Below the pieces are notes generated by a model that saw only the letters and a program-made list of their open reading frames with translations, was not told where the DNA came from and did no database searches. Of a stretch of DNA of 22,142 bases, positions 15,187 to 22,142 are shown piece after piece. Position 1 is the first letter of the stretch; the number at the start of each line of letters is the position of its first letter. A program made the translations under genes and the position numbers. Source of the DNA: CAZZNQ01 sp964655775 (GTDB taxonomy: Bacteria; Planctomycetota; Brocadiia; SM23-32); contig CAZZNQ010000066.1 in NCBI GenBank assembly GCA_964655775.1, positions 1-22,142 of the forward strand, read 5' to 3'.

Positions 15187-15984
15187 TCACATCTGGTCTT
15201 CGAATACCTCGCGCAGCCGCTCTCGTTCGACATGCTCCTGGACGGTTGCGGGGCCGAGGTCCACGCGCTCATGCTCCGTCTGCTGCAGGATGTCGCGGAT
15301 CTCGCCTTCGGCCGTTTCACGCCCGACGGCAGGTTCCGAGCCGGCGACGCGCCGGATGCGACGCAGCGCGCTCCGGAGTCTCTCCAGGCTGTCTGAGTAC
15401 TGGGCGATCGCGGATTCGGCACGGTCTATCATGGCAAGCACTTCCGCGTATTCGACCAGAACGGCGTACGCGGCGTCGTCGGCCGCCAGAGAATCGAAAT
15501 CCGCGTACCCAAACCCACGCAGTCGTGACCGCAGATCTTCGCGGTCACGTTCGAGGCGCTCAATGTGACCGCGCGTCTCCTCGATGCGCCGGCTCAGCTC
15601 GTCGATGGTCGCTTCGACTTCGCTCACCGTCGACTCCGCCGCGGGAGGCCGGAGCTTCCTCCAGAGCTTCGGAGCTGCGGTGGCACCCAGGATCACGGCG
15701 AAGCTGAGCAGCACGACGGCCGATATGAAGCGCCCCCGCACTGGGTTGGTCAGGGCGGCAAGCGCCGGCAGTACGAAAGCGAAGGCCATACCGAGTCGGA
15801 TGCCGGCCCAAGAATCACCAAGGTAGCGGGCCAGGGCGATGCCCCAGACCAGACCCGCCAGAAGCATGAACCCGCAACCTATTCGCTCGCGCGCATGGCT
15901 GGGACCTCGGCGTGTGAGACTGAGTGCGGCGTAAAGTACGAGGAACACGCCGACAACCAGCAGGACCAGGGAGAAGGTGCTCAT
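15187..15984 (-). CDS. Membrane protein with C-terminal coiled coil, unknown function
   Basis: I do not recognise this 265-residue protein. The first 110 residues contain about four hydrophobic segments (around residues 4-22, 36-52, 62-80 and 87-104). The rest is a charged, helical region rich in Glu, Arg and Leu that looks like a coiled coil (about 115-160 and 185-215). The tail is acidic and arginine-rich. The architecture suggests a membrane-anchored cytoplasmic scaffold. The ATG overlaps the preceding stop as ATGA, with GGAGG a few bases upstream, so it is translationally coupled to the other coiled-coil gene, and the two products may interact. Confidence 0.7.
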   Translation of the reverse strand: MSTFSLVLLVVGVFLVLYAALSLTRRGPSHARERIGCGFMLLAGLVWGIALARYLGDSWAGIRLGMAFAFVLPALAALTNPVRGRFISAVVLLSFAVILGATAAPKLWRKLRPPAAESTVSEVEATIDELSRRIEETRGHIERLERDREDLRSRLRGFGYADFDSLAADDAAYAVLVEYAEVLAMIDRAESAIAQYSDSLERLRSALRRIRRVAGSEPAVGRETAEGEIRDILQQTEHERVDLGPATVQEHVERERLREVFEDQM

Positions 15985-16724
15985 TCATCCGCCTCCAGGA
16001 AGGCCTGAACATCGACCGTTCCGGTATCAGGCTCGTCCTGCGCACGATGCTCGATCAGTTCTTCCACGGTACGCACCGGCGACTCGTCGAGCAGGTCCGC
16101 ATTCTCGTCCATAAGGACGTCCACCTGTCCCAAAAGCTCGGCGGCGCGGCCGGTGAGCTGGTTGACGTTAGCGATCTCCTTCTTCGAAGGAAGTGTGGCG
16201 AGCGCGGCCTCAATGTTGCTGATCTGCGTTACGAGCTGTGGTTGCTTCTCCTTGATGGCATCGGCCGCTCGCTCGAGTCCCTCGATGGTCTCAGCAAAGC
16301 TCTTCCTCTGCAGCAGGATCAACTGAACTTGTTCAAGCAACTGCTCGCGATTGTAGGACTGCCCCGATACGGTCACCGGGTAGCCTTCTGTTTCTGCCTC
16401 CCGGTAAGCGTCGCGATACTTAACGGCGAGCCCGTCGGCTTCCTGGAGAAGTGCGCGGTTCTGCTCAATCTCGGCGATCACCCGCTCCCGCGCGGCAGCC
16501 AGGCTGTGACGCGCCTCCTCGAACTCCTGAAGATCCTGCTCAAGCTGCTGTTGTGCGTGTTCGATGAAGCCCACGGGGTCGGCTTTGCGCGCCTCCTCGG
16601 TCCATCCGCCGTACTTCCTGTAGGCGTCGGTCGCCCGCTGTCGGCATCCCGGCGAGAGTCGCCACAGCAGAACGGCGGCCGCTACGATGAGCAGTACGAG
16701 GACGATCAGTCGCGTGCCCTTCAT
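15981..16724 (-). CDS. Single-pass membrane-anchored coiled-coil protein, unknown function
   Basis: This protein of about 247 residues has one N-terminal hydrophobic anchor (TRLIVLVLLIVAAAVLLW) followed by a long helical domain full of Glu, Gln, Leu and Ala with heptad-like spacing (about 55-215). The C-terminus is acidic. No enzymatic motif is seen. Structurally it recalls PspA-like or other envelope scaffold proteins, but I see no family signature. I choose ATG at 16724 because AGGCGG precedes it by five bases and the inferred promoter at 16763-16791 would give a leader of about 30 nt. A GTG at 16754 is in frame but would start almost at the transcript end. The gene is divergent from lemA. 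Confidence 0.7.
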   Translation of the reverse strand: MKGTRLIVLVLLIVAAAVLLWRLSPGCRQRATDAYRKYGGWTEEARKADPVGFIEHAQQQLEQDLQEFEEARHSLAAARERVIAEIEQNRALLQEADGLAVKYRDAYREAETEGYPVTVSGQSYNREQLLEQVQLILLQRKSFAETIEGLERAADAIKEKQPQLVTQISNIEAALATLPSKKEIANVNQLTGRAAELLGQVDVLMDENADLLDESPVRTVEELIEHRAQDEPDTGTVDVQAFLEADE

Positions 16725-16762
16725 GAAATCCGCCTTTCCTATCTTTCGATTCACCTATTCTG

Positions 16763-16791
16763 AGGCTATGCCATGGGCTCGGTGATGTCAA
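16763..16791 (-). promoter_or_regulatory. Promoter for the coiled-coil gene pair
   Basis: On the minus strand an exact TTGACA (16791-16786) is followed after 17 bases by TAGCCT (16768-16763), a weak -10 matching 3 of 6 positions. Transcription would begin near 16756, supporting the ATG at 16724 as the start of the first coiled-coil gene. The perfect -35 box and spacing carry the call; the -10 is poor. The same 176-nt divergent region must also serve lemA, for which I found only a weak candidate. Confidence 0.45.
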
Positions 16792-16900
16792 TTGCACCAC
16801 CGGAGTGCAGTCGCTATGGCACCTGCACATCCTTTGAAGTCAGGCACCGTTTCGTTTACTCTGACGCCCCATGACGGGCTATTCGTAGCGGAGAAAACAC

Positions 16901-17470
16901 ATGGTCTGGGTGACGCTCGCAGTGGCCGTGGCCGTCCCGGCGGGATGGTTCGCGCTGACCTATAACCGATTGGTGCACGGGCGCAACCTGGTGGACGAGG
17001 CATGGAGCGGAGTCGATGTCCAACTCAAGCGCCGGAGCGATCTGATCCCAGCTATTGTCAACGCCGTGAGAGCCTACGGAAAGCACGAGGTTGACACGCT
17101 CGCGGAGGTCACTCTGGCGCGAATCGACGATCGGCAAGACAGTGCTGCCGAGGCACGCGCCGCCTCAGAGTCAGAGGTCTCCAGGTATCTCGGTCGCCTG
17201 ATGGCCGTTGCCGAGGACTATCCTGAGGTCAGGGCGGACCAGAGCTACCTTGAGTTGCAGAGGACCCTCTCCGAGGTGGAGGACCACATCCAGTTGGCGA
17301 GGCGCTACTACAACGGCAGCGTTCGGAACTACAACATCCGCGTGCAGTCATTCCCGAGCATTTTGGTCGCACGGCTTCTCGCTTTCGGGCCGCGGGAGTT
17401 CTTCGAGATCGAGCTTGCCACGAACCGGCTGGCGCCGTCTGTCAGAGCCGCACGTCCAGGAGGTGACTGA
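16901..17470 (+). CDS. lemA: LemA family protein
   Basis: LemA proteins are small membrane-anchored helical-bundle proteins of largely unknown function. This one has 189 residues, typical length, with one N-terminal membrane segment (about 2-20) and the remainder probably outside or at the membrane face. Family signatures are YNRLVHGRNLVDEAWSGVDV, then LKRRSDLIPAIVNAVRAYGKHE, ARRYYNGSVRNYN, and the closing FPSILVARLLAFGPREFFE. The ATG has GGAGA six bases upstream. The stop is two bases before the next gene, whose ribosome binding site overlaps the lemA end. LemA next to DUF2207 proteins is a recurrent bacterial arrangement, which supports a shared envelope role. Confidence 0.93.
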   Translation: MVWVTLAVAVAVPAGWFALTYNRLVHGRNLVDEAWSGVDVQLKRRSDLIPAIVNAVRAYGKHEVDTLAEVTLARIDDRQDSAAEARAASESEVSRYLGRLMAVAEDYPEVRADQSYLELQRTLSEVEDHIQLARRYYNGSVRNYNIRVQSFPSILVARLLAFGPREFFEIELATNRLAPSVRAARPGGD

Positions 17471-17472
17471 CC

Positions 17473-18201
17473 TTGAGGAACAACTGCACGCAAGCGCTCG
17501 CACTGTCAGTGATCGGCACGGCGATGCTCATGCTGACCTCGTGCGCGCCCCTCAGACCCAAGGCCACCCCACGCGATGAGATCATCCGGGACATGCAGCA
17601 CGACGTGCAGGTACGGCCAGACGGGAGTCTCATTGTCAAAGAGACCATAGCGATTAGAACCGAAGGCGTCTTGTTCAAGCGCGGCATATGGCGCAACATG
17701 TACGCCGACAGGATCGGCCCCCACGGCACCGAGCGGCTCGTCTTCCAGCTCTTGGATGTAAGCCGCGATGGAGAGAATGCTCCGCACGAGATACGCACGG
17801 AGTCCGGCGGCCCCCGCCTGTACATCGGCGACGACACGCCACTTCCGCCGGGAGAGCATACCTTCGTGATTGAGTTCAGAGTTGCTTCGTGGGTGGACGT
17901 GCACGAGGAGGCGTCCGAACTGGCGTGGAGCTTAACCGACGCGGGGTGGCCGGTCCCAATCGAGACGGCATCGGCCACTTTCGTACTCCCACTGAACGCG
18001 CTTCCGGCTGTCGAGCAGGCCCAGGGGGCTGACGGACCGGTGAGTGCAGGAACCAAGAACCTCGACATATGGGTCGAGAGAGGACGTTTCGTGCGGGCTC
18101 AGAGCAGGAAACGTATCCCGCCCGGCCGCATTCTGAAAGTGTCCGTGGAATGGCGAAGTGGGCCGTCCAGCGCCCCCGAATACGAGGAAAACGCTCGATG
18201 A
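17473..18201 (+). CDS. Lipoprotein with only the DUF2207 N-terminal domain
   Basis: The 242-residue product begins with a lipoprotein signal: a short charged start, a hydrophobic core and the lipobox LTSC with C24 as the likely lipidated cysteine. The rest aligns by eye with the N-terminal extracytoplasmic domain of the DUF2207 protein encoded next: VRPDGSLIVKETI, FKRGIWRNM, PRLYIGDDTPLPPGEHTFVIEF, then a region matching LPEGV-type turns. It lacks the membrane segments and C-terminal part. The TTG start is preceded by a full AGGAGGTGA ribosome binding site located at the end of lemA. The stop overlaps the next start as ATGA. It appears to be a partial tandem paralog with its own membrane anchor. 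Confidence 0.8.
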   Translation: MRNNCTQALALSVIGTAMLMLTSCAPLRPKATPRDEIIRDMQHDVQVRPDGSLIVKETIAIRTEGVLFKRGIWRNMYADRIGPHGTERLVFQLLDVSRDGENAPHEIRTESGGPRLYIGDDTPLPPGEHTFVIEFRVASWVDVHEEASELAWSLTDAGWPVPIETASATFVLPLNALPAVEQAQGADGPVSAGTKNLDIWVERGRFVRAQSRKRIPPGRILKVSVEWRSGPSSAPEYEENAR

Positions 18202-20126
18202 GTGACCGCATCCTGCTCAGCCTTGGCCTGGCGCTTGCCATGCTCGTGTGTCCCCCATTGGTGGAAGCCCAGGAAGGCGAGCGGGAGGAGATACTCTCGT
18301 TCCATAGCTCCATTTCCGTGCGTGCGGATGCTTCCATAGCGGTCCGCGAGACCATAACAGTGCGGAGCACGCAATCCGATATTCGGCACGGTGTTTATCG
18401 AGACATGCCGACGGTCTACGGCGCGGGTTGGGGACTGCGCCGGACGGTGCCGTTCCGCGTATCCCTGGTCTTGCGGAACGGGCGACCCGAGCCGTACCAC
18501 ATGGCGCGCATTGAGAACGGCAAGCGCCTGTACATCGGCTCGGAGAACGTGCTGGTAGACAAGGGCGAGCACACCTATGTCATCGAGTACACCACCGATC
18601 GGCAGGTTGGCTTTTTCACCGACCATGACGAGCTCTACTGGAACGTCACCGGCAACGGCTGGGGCCTCCGCATCAGAAAAGCTGTAGCGTGGGTCTCGCT
18701 TCCCGAAGGCGTTTCCAGCGAGGATGTCGACGTCGAAGCGTACACCGGACCGGAAGGCGCAAGAGGAAGCGATTACAGCGCAGAAGTGACCGTCGACGGG
18801 GTCGCCGAGTTCGCCACCACCCGCACCCTCGGCCCGGGCGAGGGGCTCACCGTCGTCGTATCGTGGCCGAAGGGCCATGTCACGCCTCCTACGTCCACCC
18901 AAAGGCTGGCCCGGCTTCTCGGGGACAACCTGGGCCTGCTGGTCGGCGTTGCCGGAGTGGGGCTGATCGTGGCGTACTTCTTTGTTGCCTGGGCGAACGT
19001 GGGGCGGGACCCGGAAGGCGGGACCATCATTCCCCTGTTCGAGCCGCCGGCCGGCCTTGGGGCCGGCGCCGTCCGTTTCATCTGGCGGATGGGTTACGAC
19101 AAGAAGGTGTACGCGGCGGCGCTGATCGACATGGCCGCGCGCGGCTATCTGACGATTGAGGATGCCGACGGCACGTACCGCCTGCGCAAGACGGGGACGC
19201 CGGAGGATGTCCTCACTGAAGAGGAAGCGGCAGTCGCGGCCCCGCTGTTCCGTTCCCGGAAAAGTGTGAAGCTTGTCCAATCAAACCACGGTAGAATAAG
19301 AAGATCGATCAGCGATCTCAAGGAGACGCTCAAGACCAGGTACGGGAACCGATACTTTCACTCCAATCTACGCTATCTGATCCCCGGAGCTGCTGCCTCG
19401 GTGGTTGTCCTGCTGGCCGGCGCGACCCTGTACGCGCCGGGTCCAGCCGTGTTCCTCTGCGTCTGGCTCAGCTTCTGGACTCTAGCTGTGGTAGTACTGC
19501 TCGTCGGTGCCGGCAAGGCGTGGGGGGCGTTCCTGCACGGCAACCGGACTGTCTCGGGCTTTCTCTCCGCCCTCGGCATGACCCTCTTCGCCTTGCCCTT
19601 CACTTTCTTCGAGTTGCTCGCGCTCTGGATGCTCACGCGGATGACCGGGATTCCCCTGCTGCTTCTCGCGTTACTGCTCATCGGGGTGAACCTGACCTTC
19701 CGGAGTCTGCTCAAGGCTCCCACTGCGGAAGGCAGAGCCCTGATGGACAGGATCGACGGTTTCCGGATGTACCTTTCGGTTGCGGAGCGGCATCGGTTCG
19801 ACATGCTTGCCCCGCCGGACAGAACGCCTGAGTTGTTCGAGAGGTACTTCCCATATGCCCTCGCGCTCGACGTGGACCAGGAGTGGGCCGAACGCTTCAG
19901 CGACGTGCTGGCCAGTTCGACGGTCGAGAAGGCCGCCTACACGCCGACATGGTATTCCGGGACGCGATGGAGCGGCCTGGGCACGGGCATGCGCGCCGGT
20001 TCGTTCGGGGCGTCGCTCGGAGCGGTCGCTGCGGCATCGGCGACGGCACCGGGATCATCATCGGGATCGGGCGGCGGCGGATCCTCCGGCGGCGGAGGTG
20101 GGGGAGGGGGAGGAGGTGGATGGTAG
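18198..20126 (+). CDS. DUF2207 membrane protein with poly-glycine tail
   Basis: This 642-residue protein has the standard DUF2207 plan. There is a cleavable signal peptide (cut near LVEA-QEG, residue 24), then an extracytoplasmic domain to about residue 235 (RHGVYRDMP, RLYIGSENVLVDKGEHTYVIEY, DELYWNVTGNGW). A membrane helix follows near 245-265, then a cytoplasmic segment with PLFEPPAGLGAGAVRF and AAALIDMAARGYLTI, and then several further membrane helices (about 395-500). The end has FERYFPYALALDV and an extreme C-terminus of glycines closing with tryptophan. Function is not established for the family. The ATG at 18198 overlaps the lipoprotein stop; earlier in-frame starts lie inside that gene. 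Confidence 0.9.
   Translation: MSDRILLSLGLALAMLVCPPLVEAQEGEREEILSFHSSISVRADASIAVRETITVRSTQSDIRHGVYRDMPTVYGAGWGLRRTVPFRVSLVLRNGRPEPYHMARIENGKRLYIGSENVLVDKGEHTYVIEYTTDRQVGFFTDHDELYWNVTGNGWGLRIRKAVAWVSLPEGVSSEDVDVEAYTGPEGARGSDYSAEVTVDGVAEFATTRTLGPGEGLTVVVSWPKGHVTPPTSTQRLARLLGDNLGLLVGVAGVGLIVAYFFVAWANVGRDPEGGTIIPLFEPPAGLGAGAVRFIWRMGYDKKVYAAALIDMAARGYLTIEDADGTYRLRKTGTPEDVLTEEEAAVAAPLFRSRKSVKLVQSNHGRIRRSISDLKETLKTRYGNRYFHSNLRYLIPGAAASVVVLLAGATLYAPGPAVFLCVWLSFWTLAVVVLLVGAGKAWGAFLHGNRTVSGFLSALGMTLFALPFTFFELLALWMLTRMTGIPLLLLALLLIGVNLTFRSLLKAPTAEGRALMDRIDGFRMYLSVAERHRFDMLAPPDRTPELFERYFPYALALDVDQEWAERFSDVLASSTVEKAAYTPTWYSGTRWSGLGTGMRAGSFGASLGAVAAASATAPGSSSGSGGGGSSGGGGGGGGGGGW
20088..20123 (+). repeat. 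Run of 11 glycine codons ending in Trp
   Basis: Eleven consecutive glycine codons are followed by TGG and the stop codon, inside the DUF2207 gene. The codons are mixed (GGC, GGA, GGT, GGG), so the tract is not a simple slippage product. Runs of five G flanked by further GG pairs could form a G-quadruplex in the coding strand. A glycine-rich end closing with W is a usual feature of DUF2207 proteins. Confidence 0.8.
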
Positions 20127-20195
20127 ACGGTGGATGTGCGTGTGCGCTAAGGACTTGCCGATCAGGCGAATATAGGACTCAATAGAGGTCAGGAG

Positions 20196-20543
20196 ATGAA
20201 ACACGTTCATTACGACGAAGTGGAGGCGTTGCCGGTTGATGCGGACGGGGCGGACGGCGTGCAGGTCCGCTGGTTGATCAGCCCCGACGACGGTGCGCCG
20301 AACTTCAGCATGCGGCGATTCGAGGTAGAGCCGGGTGGGATGACGCCGCACCACACCCACCCCTGGGAACACGAAATCTACGTGCTGGAGGGCGAAGGAC
20401 TCGCCCGTTACGGTGGGCGTGAGCACCCGTTCCGCGCGGGCGATTGTCTCTATGTTCCCCCCGGCGAGAAGCACTGCTTCGTTGCCGGCGCCTCGGCCCA
20501 CGTGGCCTTCCTTTGTCTCGTGCCGAATGATGCCGTGAAGTAG
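20196..20543 (+). CDS. Small single-domain cupin
   Basis: The 115-residue protein is one cupin barrel. The first metal motif is HHTHPWEHE with H53, H55 and E60 as likely ligands, and the second is GDCLYVPPGEKH with H93. It is a small stand-alone cupin_2-type protein, probably metal-binding and cytoplasmic. Such proteins include isomerases, dioxygenases and sensors, and the sequence alone does not say which. The ATG has GAGG seven bases upstream. It begins 69 nt after the DUF2207 gene and is followed 68 nt later by an amidohydrolase gene; I see no clear promoter or terminator in either gap. Confidence 0.88.
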   Translation: MKHVHYDEVEALPVDADGADGVQVRWLISPDDGAPNFSMRRFEVEPGGMTPHHTHPWEHEIYVLEGEGLARYGGREHPFRAGDCLYVPPGEKHCFVAGASAHVAFLCLVPNDAVK

Positions 20544-20611
20544 TGTCACCTGCGGGTAGCAGCGCTGCCGTGAGCAGAAGCTGTGCCCGCGCACACAGGT
20601 GGGAGAAAAGG

Positions 20612-21958
20612 ATGGACCCGAAGGAGAAACGCAAGGCTGTGAAGAAAGCCGTGGCAGCGCACAAAGCTGCGATGGTAGAGCTCGCGGATGCGGTCTGGGA
20701 ACTGGCCGAGCCGCCACTGCACGAGACGAAGTCGGCGGAACTCATCGCCAATTACCTAACGGCCCGCGGCTTCAAGGTTGAGTTCTGCATCCCCAGTTGC
20801 CCTACGGCATTCCGGGCCACCCGCGGCGCCGGCAAGCCGACGATCGGCATGCTGGGCGAATACGATGCTCTGCCGGACTGTGGTGAGAAACCGGACACCT
20901 ACGGGCATGGCTGCGGCCACAACCTGCTGGGTGCCGCTCCCGCCGCCGGGGCGGCCGCCATCGCCGACATGCTTGAGGAATCCGGCGGCGACGGGCGCGT
21001 GGTCTACTGGGGAACACCCGCCGAGGAGGCGCTTGTCGGCAAGGTTTACATGGCAAGGGACGGCGCCTTCAGGGAACTCGACGCATGCCTCGCCTGGCAC
21101 CCGAGTAGCAAGACCGCGGTGAGCGCCGCCGGTGGTTCCGCGCTCGATTCCGTGCTGTTCGAGTTTTTCGGGCGCACGGCTCATGGCGCCCGGGCGGAAG
21201 GCGGGCGCAGTGCGCTGGACGCAGCGGTTCTCACCGACGTAGCGGCCAACTACCTGCGGGAGCACGTGCCGGAGAACGTTAGGATCCACTGTGTGATACC
21301 CGATGGCGGCAAAGCGCCCAACGTGGTGCCGGAATACGCGCGTATCTGGTACTACACGCGAGCCAAGGATCGTAAGCAGGTCGAGGAAGTGACGCGTCGT
21401 CTGAAGCTCTGCGCGGAGGGAGCCGCAACGGCTACCGAGACCAGGATGGAGAGTCGGTATCTCACCGGCGTCTACGAACGGCTTCGGAACAAGGTCATGG
21501 CGGATCTGGTGCTCGAGAACATGGTGCTGATGGGCGCGCCTCGCGTGCTCGCCCAGGACCGCCGTAACGTGGAAGAACTGGACAAGAAAGCGGAGTTCCA
21601 GAAGGGTGTCTCGAAAGAGGTATCCCAGACGCCGGGGAAGGGTTCGACCGATCAAGACAACGTCTCGTGGTTGACGCCGCTCGGGTCCTTCAATGTGGCC
21701 TGCGTGGCGAAGGATACACGCGGACACAACCGGGAGTACACCGCCCAGGTCATACTCCCGTTCGCGCACCGGGGGATGACGCGGGCCGCGGAGGTGCTGG
21801 CCGCCACCGCCTGGGACCTATTCACTGAACCCGCGAAGCTCCGCAAGATCCGAGCGGAGTTCAAGAAGGCAACCAAGGACTTCGATTACGATCCCTTGGT
21901 GCCGAAGTCGCAGAAGCCTCCCGCTGAGTTCTACGCCCCAACGAAACCCATCCGCTAA
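20612..21958 (+). CDS. M20-family amidohydrolase, AbgB-like
   Basis: This 448-residue metallopeptidase-fold enzyme resembles the AbgB (p-aminobenzoyl-glutamate hydrolase subunit B) branch of the M20 amidohydrolases, which cleave amide bonds of N-acylated amino acids. Metal and catalytic motifs are GMLGEYDALPDCG, GHGCGHNLLG, the general-base pair in TPAEEALVGK, and LAWHP. The dimerisation-domain GRTAHGARAEGGRSALDA stretch is also present. The true substrate is not determined. The ATG at 20612 has GGGAG six bases upstream; the open frame extends back to the cupin stop, but that part looks non-coding. No signal peptide is visible. Confidence 0.88.
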   Translation: MDPKEKRKAVKKAVAAHKAAMVELADAVWELAEPPLHETKSAELIANYLTARGFKVEFCIPSCPTAFRATRGAGKPTIGMLGEYDALPDCGEKPDTYGHGCGHNLLGAAPAAGAAAIADMLEESGGDGRVVYWGTPAEEALVGKVYMARDGAFRELDACLAWHPSSKTAVSAAGGSALDSVLFEFFGRTAHGARAEGGRSALDAAVLTDVAANYLREHVPENVRIHCVIPDGGKAPNVVPEYARIWYYTRAKDRKQVEEVTRRLKLCAEGAATATETRMESRYLTGVYERLRNKVMADLVLENMVLMGAPRVLAQDRRNVEELDKKAEFQKGVSKEVSQTPGKGSTDQDNVSWLTPLGSFNVACVAKDTRGHNREYTAQVILPFAHRGMTRAAEVLAATAWDLFTEPAKLRKIRAEFKKATKDFDYDPLVPKSQKPPAEFYAPTKPIR

Positions 21959-21978
21959 GCGAGCCGAAAGACCGGACC

Positions 21979-22142
21979 ATGTCCGACTCCAGACCTAACA
22001 TCCTGTTCTTTCAGACCGACCAGCACCGCAGAGATGCGCTCGGGTGCTACGGCAACCCCATAGTCCGCACCCCCAACATCGACGCGCTGGCCGCACGCGG
22101 GGTCCGCTTCGAGAACGCGTTCACCTGCTGCGCCGTATGCAC
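21979..22142 (+). CDS. Type I sulfatase, N-terminal fragment (cut by window edge)
   Basis: Fifty-four codons are visible. SRPNILFFQTDQHRRDALGCYGNP and the following TPNIDALAARGVRFENAF are the standard start of formylglycine sulfatases of the alkaline phosphatase superfamily. The aspartate of TDQ is a calcium ligand in this family. The window stops just after a cysteine in CCAVC, which is where the C-x-P-S-R motif (cysteine converted to formylglycine) would begin, so the catalytic residue cannot be confirmed. There is no signal peptide before the sulfatase domain, suggesting a cytoplasmic enzyme. It starts 20 nt after the amidohydrolase stop, probably in the same transcript. Confidence 0.85.
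   Translation, partial: MSDSRPNILFFQTDQHRRDALGCYGNPIVRTPNIDALAARGVRFENAFTCCAVC

Noticed and set aside
16834..16862. TTGAAG-N17-TACTCT as a lemA promoter
   Set aside because: The -10 box matches the consensus at only 3 of 6 positions and the -35 is not strong enough to compensate. I do not claim it.
18099..19280. A 393-codon minus-strand frame opposite the lipoprotein and DUF2207 genes
   Set aside because: It shows no family signature and lies over strongly supported plus-strand genes with ribosome binding sites and overlaps.
1..22142. tRNA, rRNA, CRISPR arrays, insertion sequences or phage genes
   Set aside because: Reading both strands, I saw no spaced repeat array, no transposase or integrase motif, and no tRNA-like or rRNA-like stretch.

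Overview
The window looks like a GC-rich bacterial chromosome segment of about 22 kb, with tight gene packing, frequent ATGA/GTGA stop-start overlaps and several likely TTG or GTG starts. The gene mix is siroheme-dependent heme synthesis, system II cytochrome c maturation, LemA with DUF2207, a URO-D-like methyltransferase-type protein, a cytoplasmic arylsulfotransferase-like propeller and a type I sulfatase. This suggests an anaerobic or facultative member of the Planctomycetota or a neighbouring group (other PVC lineages or Hydrogenedentota). That placement is inference from gene content; no rRNA or other marker gene is present.

Region 1 (1-544) has no recognisable gene. It holds a leftward promoter-like element with an 11-bp tandem repeat (65-124) and a sigma70-like promoter (484-512) just before the first operon.

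Region 2 (545-11861, + strand) is a nearly unbroken operon. It encodes the route from glutamyl-tRNA to heme b through siroheme: ahbC, ahbD, a fused ahbA-ahbB, a precorrin-2 dehydrogenase/glutamyl-tRNA reductase fusion, a HemC-CobA-HemD fusion, hemB and hemL. An arylsulfotransferase-like beta-propeller gene and a menA-type prenyltransferase follow. The last pathway steps are encoded first. Coproheme is made by decarboxylating siroheme (AhbAB) and removing its acetate side chains (AhbC), and AhbD then forms heme b, so HemE, HemN/F, HemG/Y and HemH are not needed. The most unusual point is that the HemC part has domains 1 and 2 with their catalytic residues but lacks the third domain, which normally carries the dipyrromethane cofactor cysteine.

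Region 3 (11893-13792, - strand) encodes CcsA/ResC and ResB, the system II heme transport and ligation complex for c-type cytochromes. It converges on the heme/quinone operon. Heme b synthesis, a menaquinone prenyltransferase and cytochrome c assembly therefore lie side by side, consistent with a respiratory-chain supply locus.

Region 4 (13897-16791, - strand) holds two adjacent hairpins (one an intrinsic terminator), a URO-D superfamily protein that is not a typical HemE, and two overlapping unknown genes for membrane-anchored coiled-coil proteins. These last two have a plausible promoter and are divergent from lemA.

Region 5 (16901-20126, + strand) is lemA, a lipoprotein consisting only of a DUF2207 N-terminal-like domain, and a full-length DUF2207 membrane protein with a poly-glycine tail. 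Region 6 (20196-22142, + strand) carries a small cupin, an M20 amidohydrolase and the first 54 codons of a sulfatase cut by the window edge.
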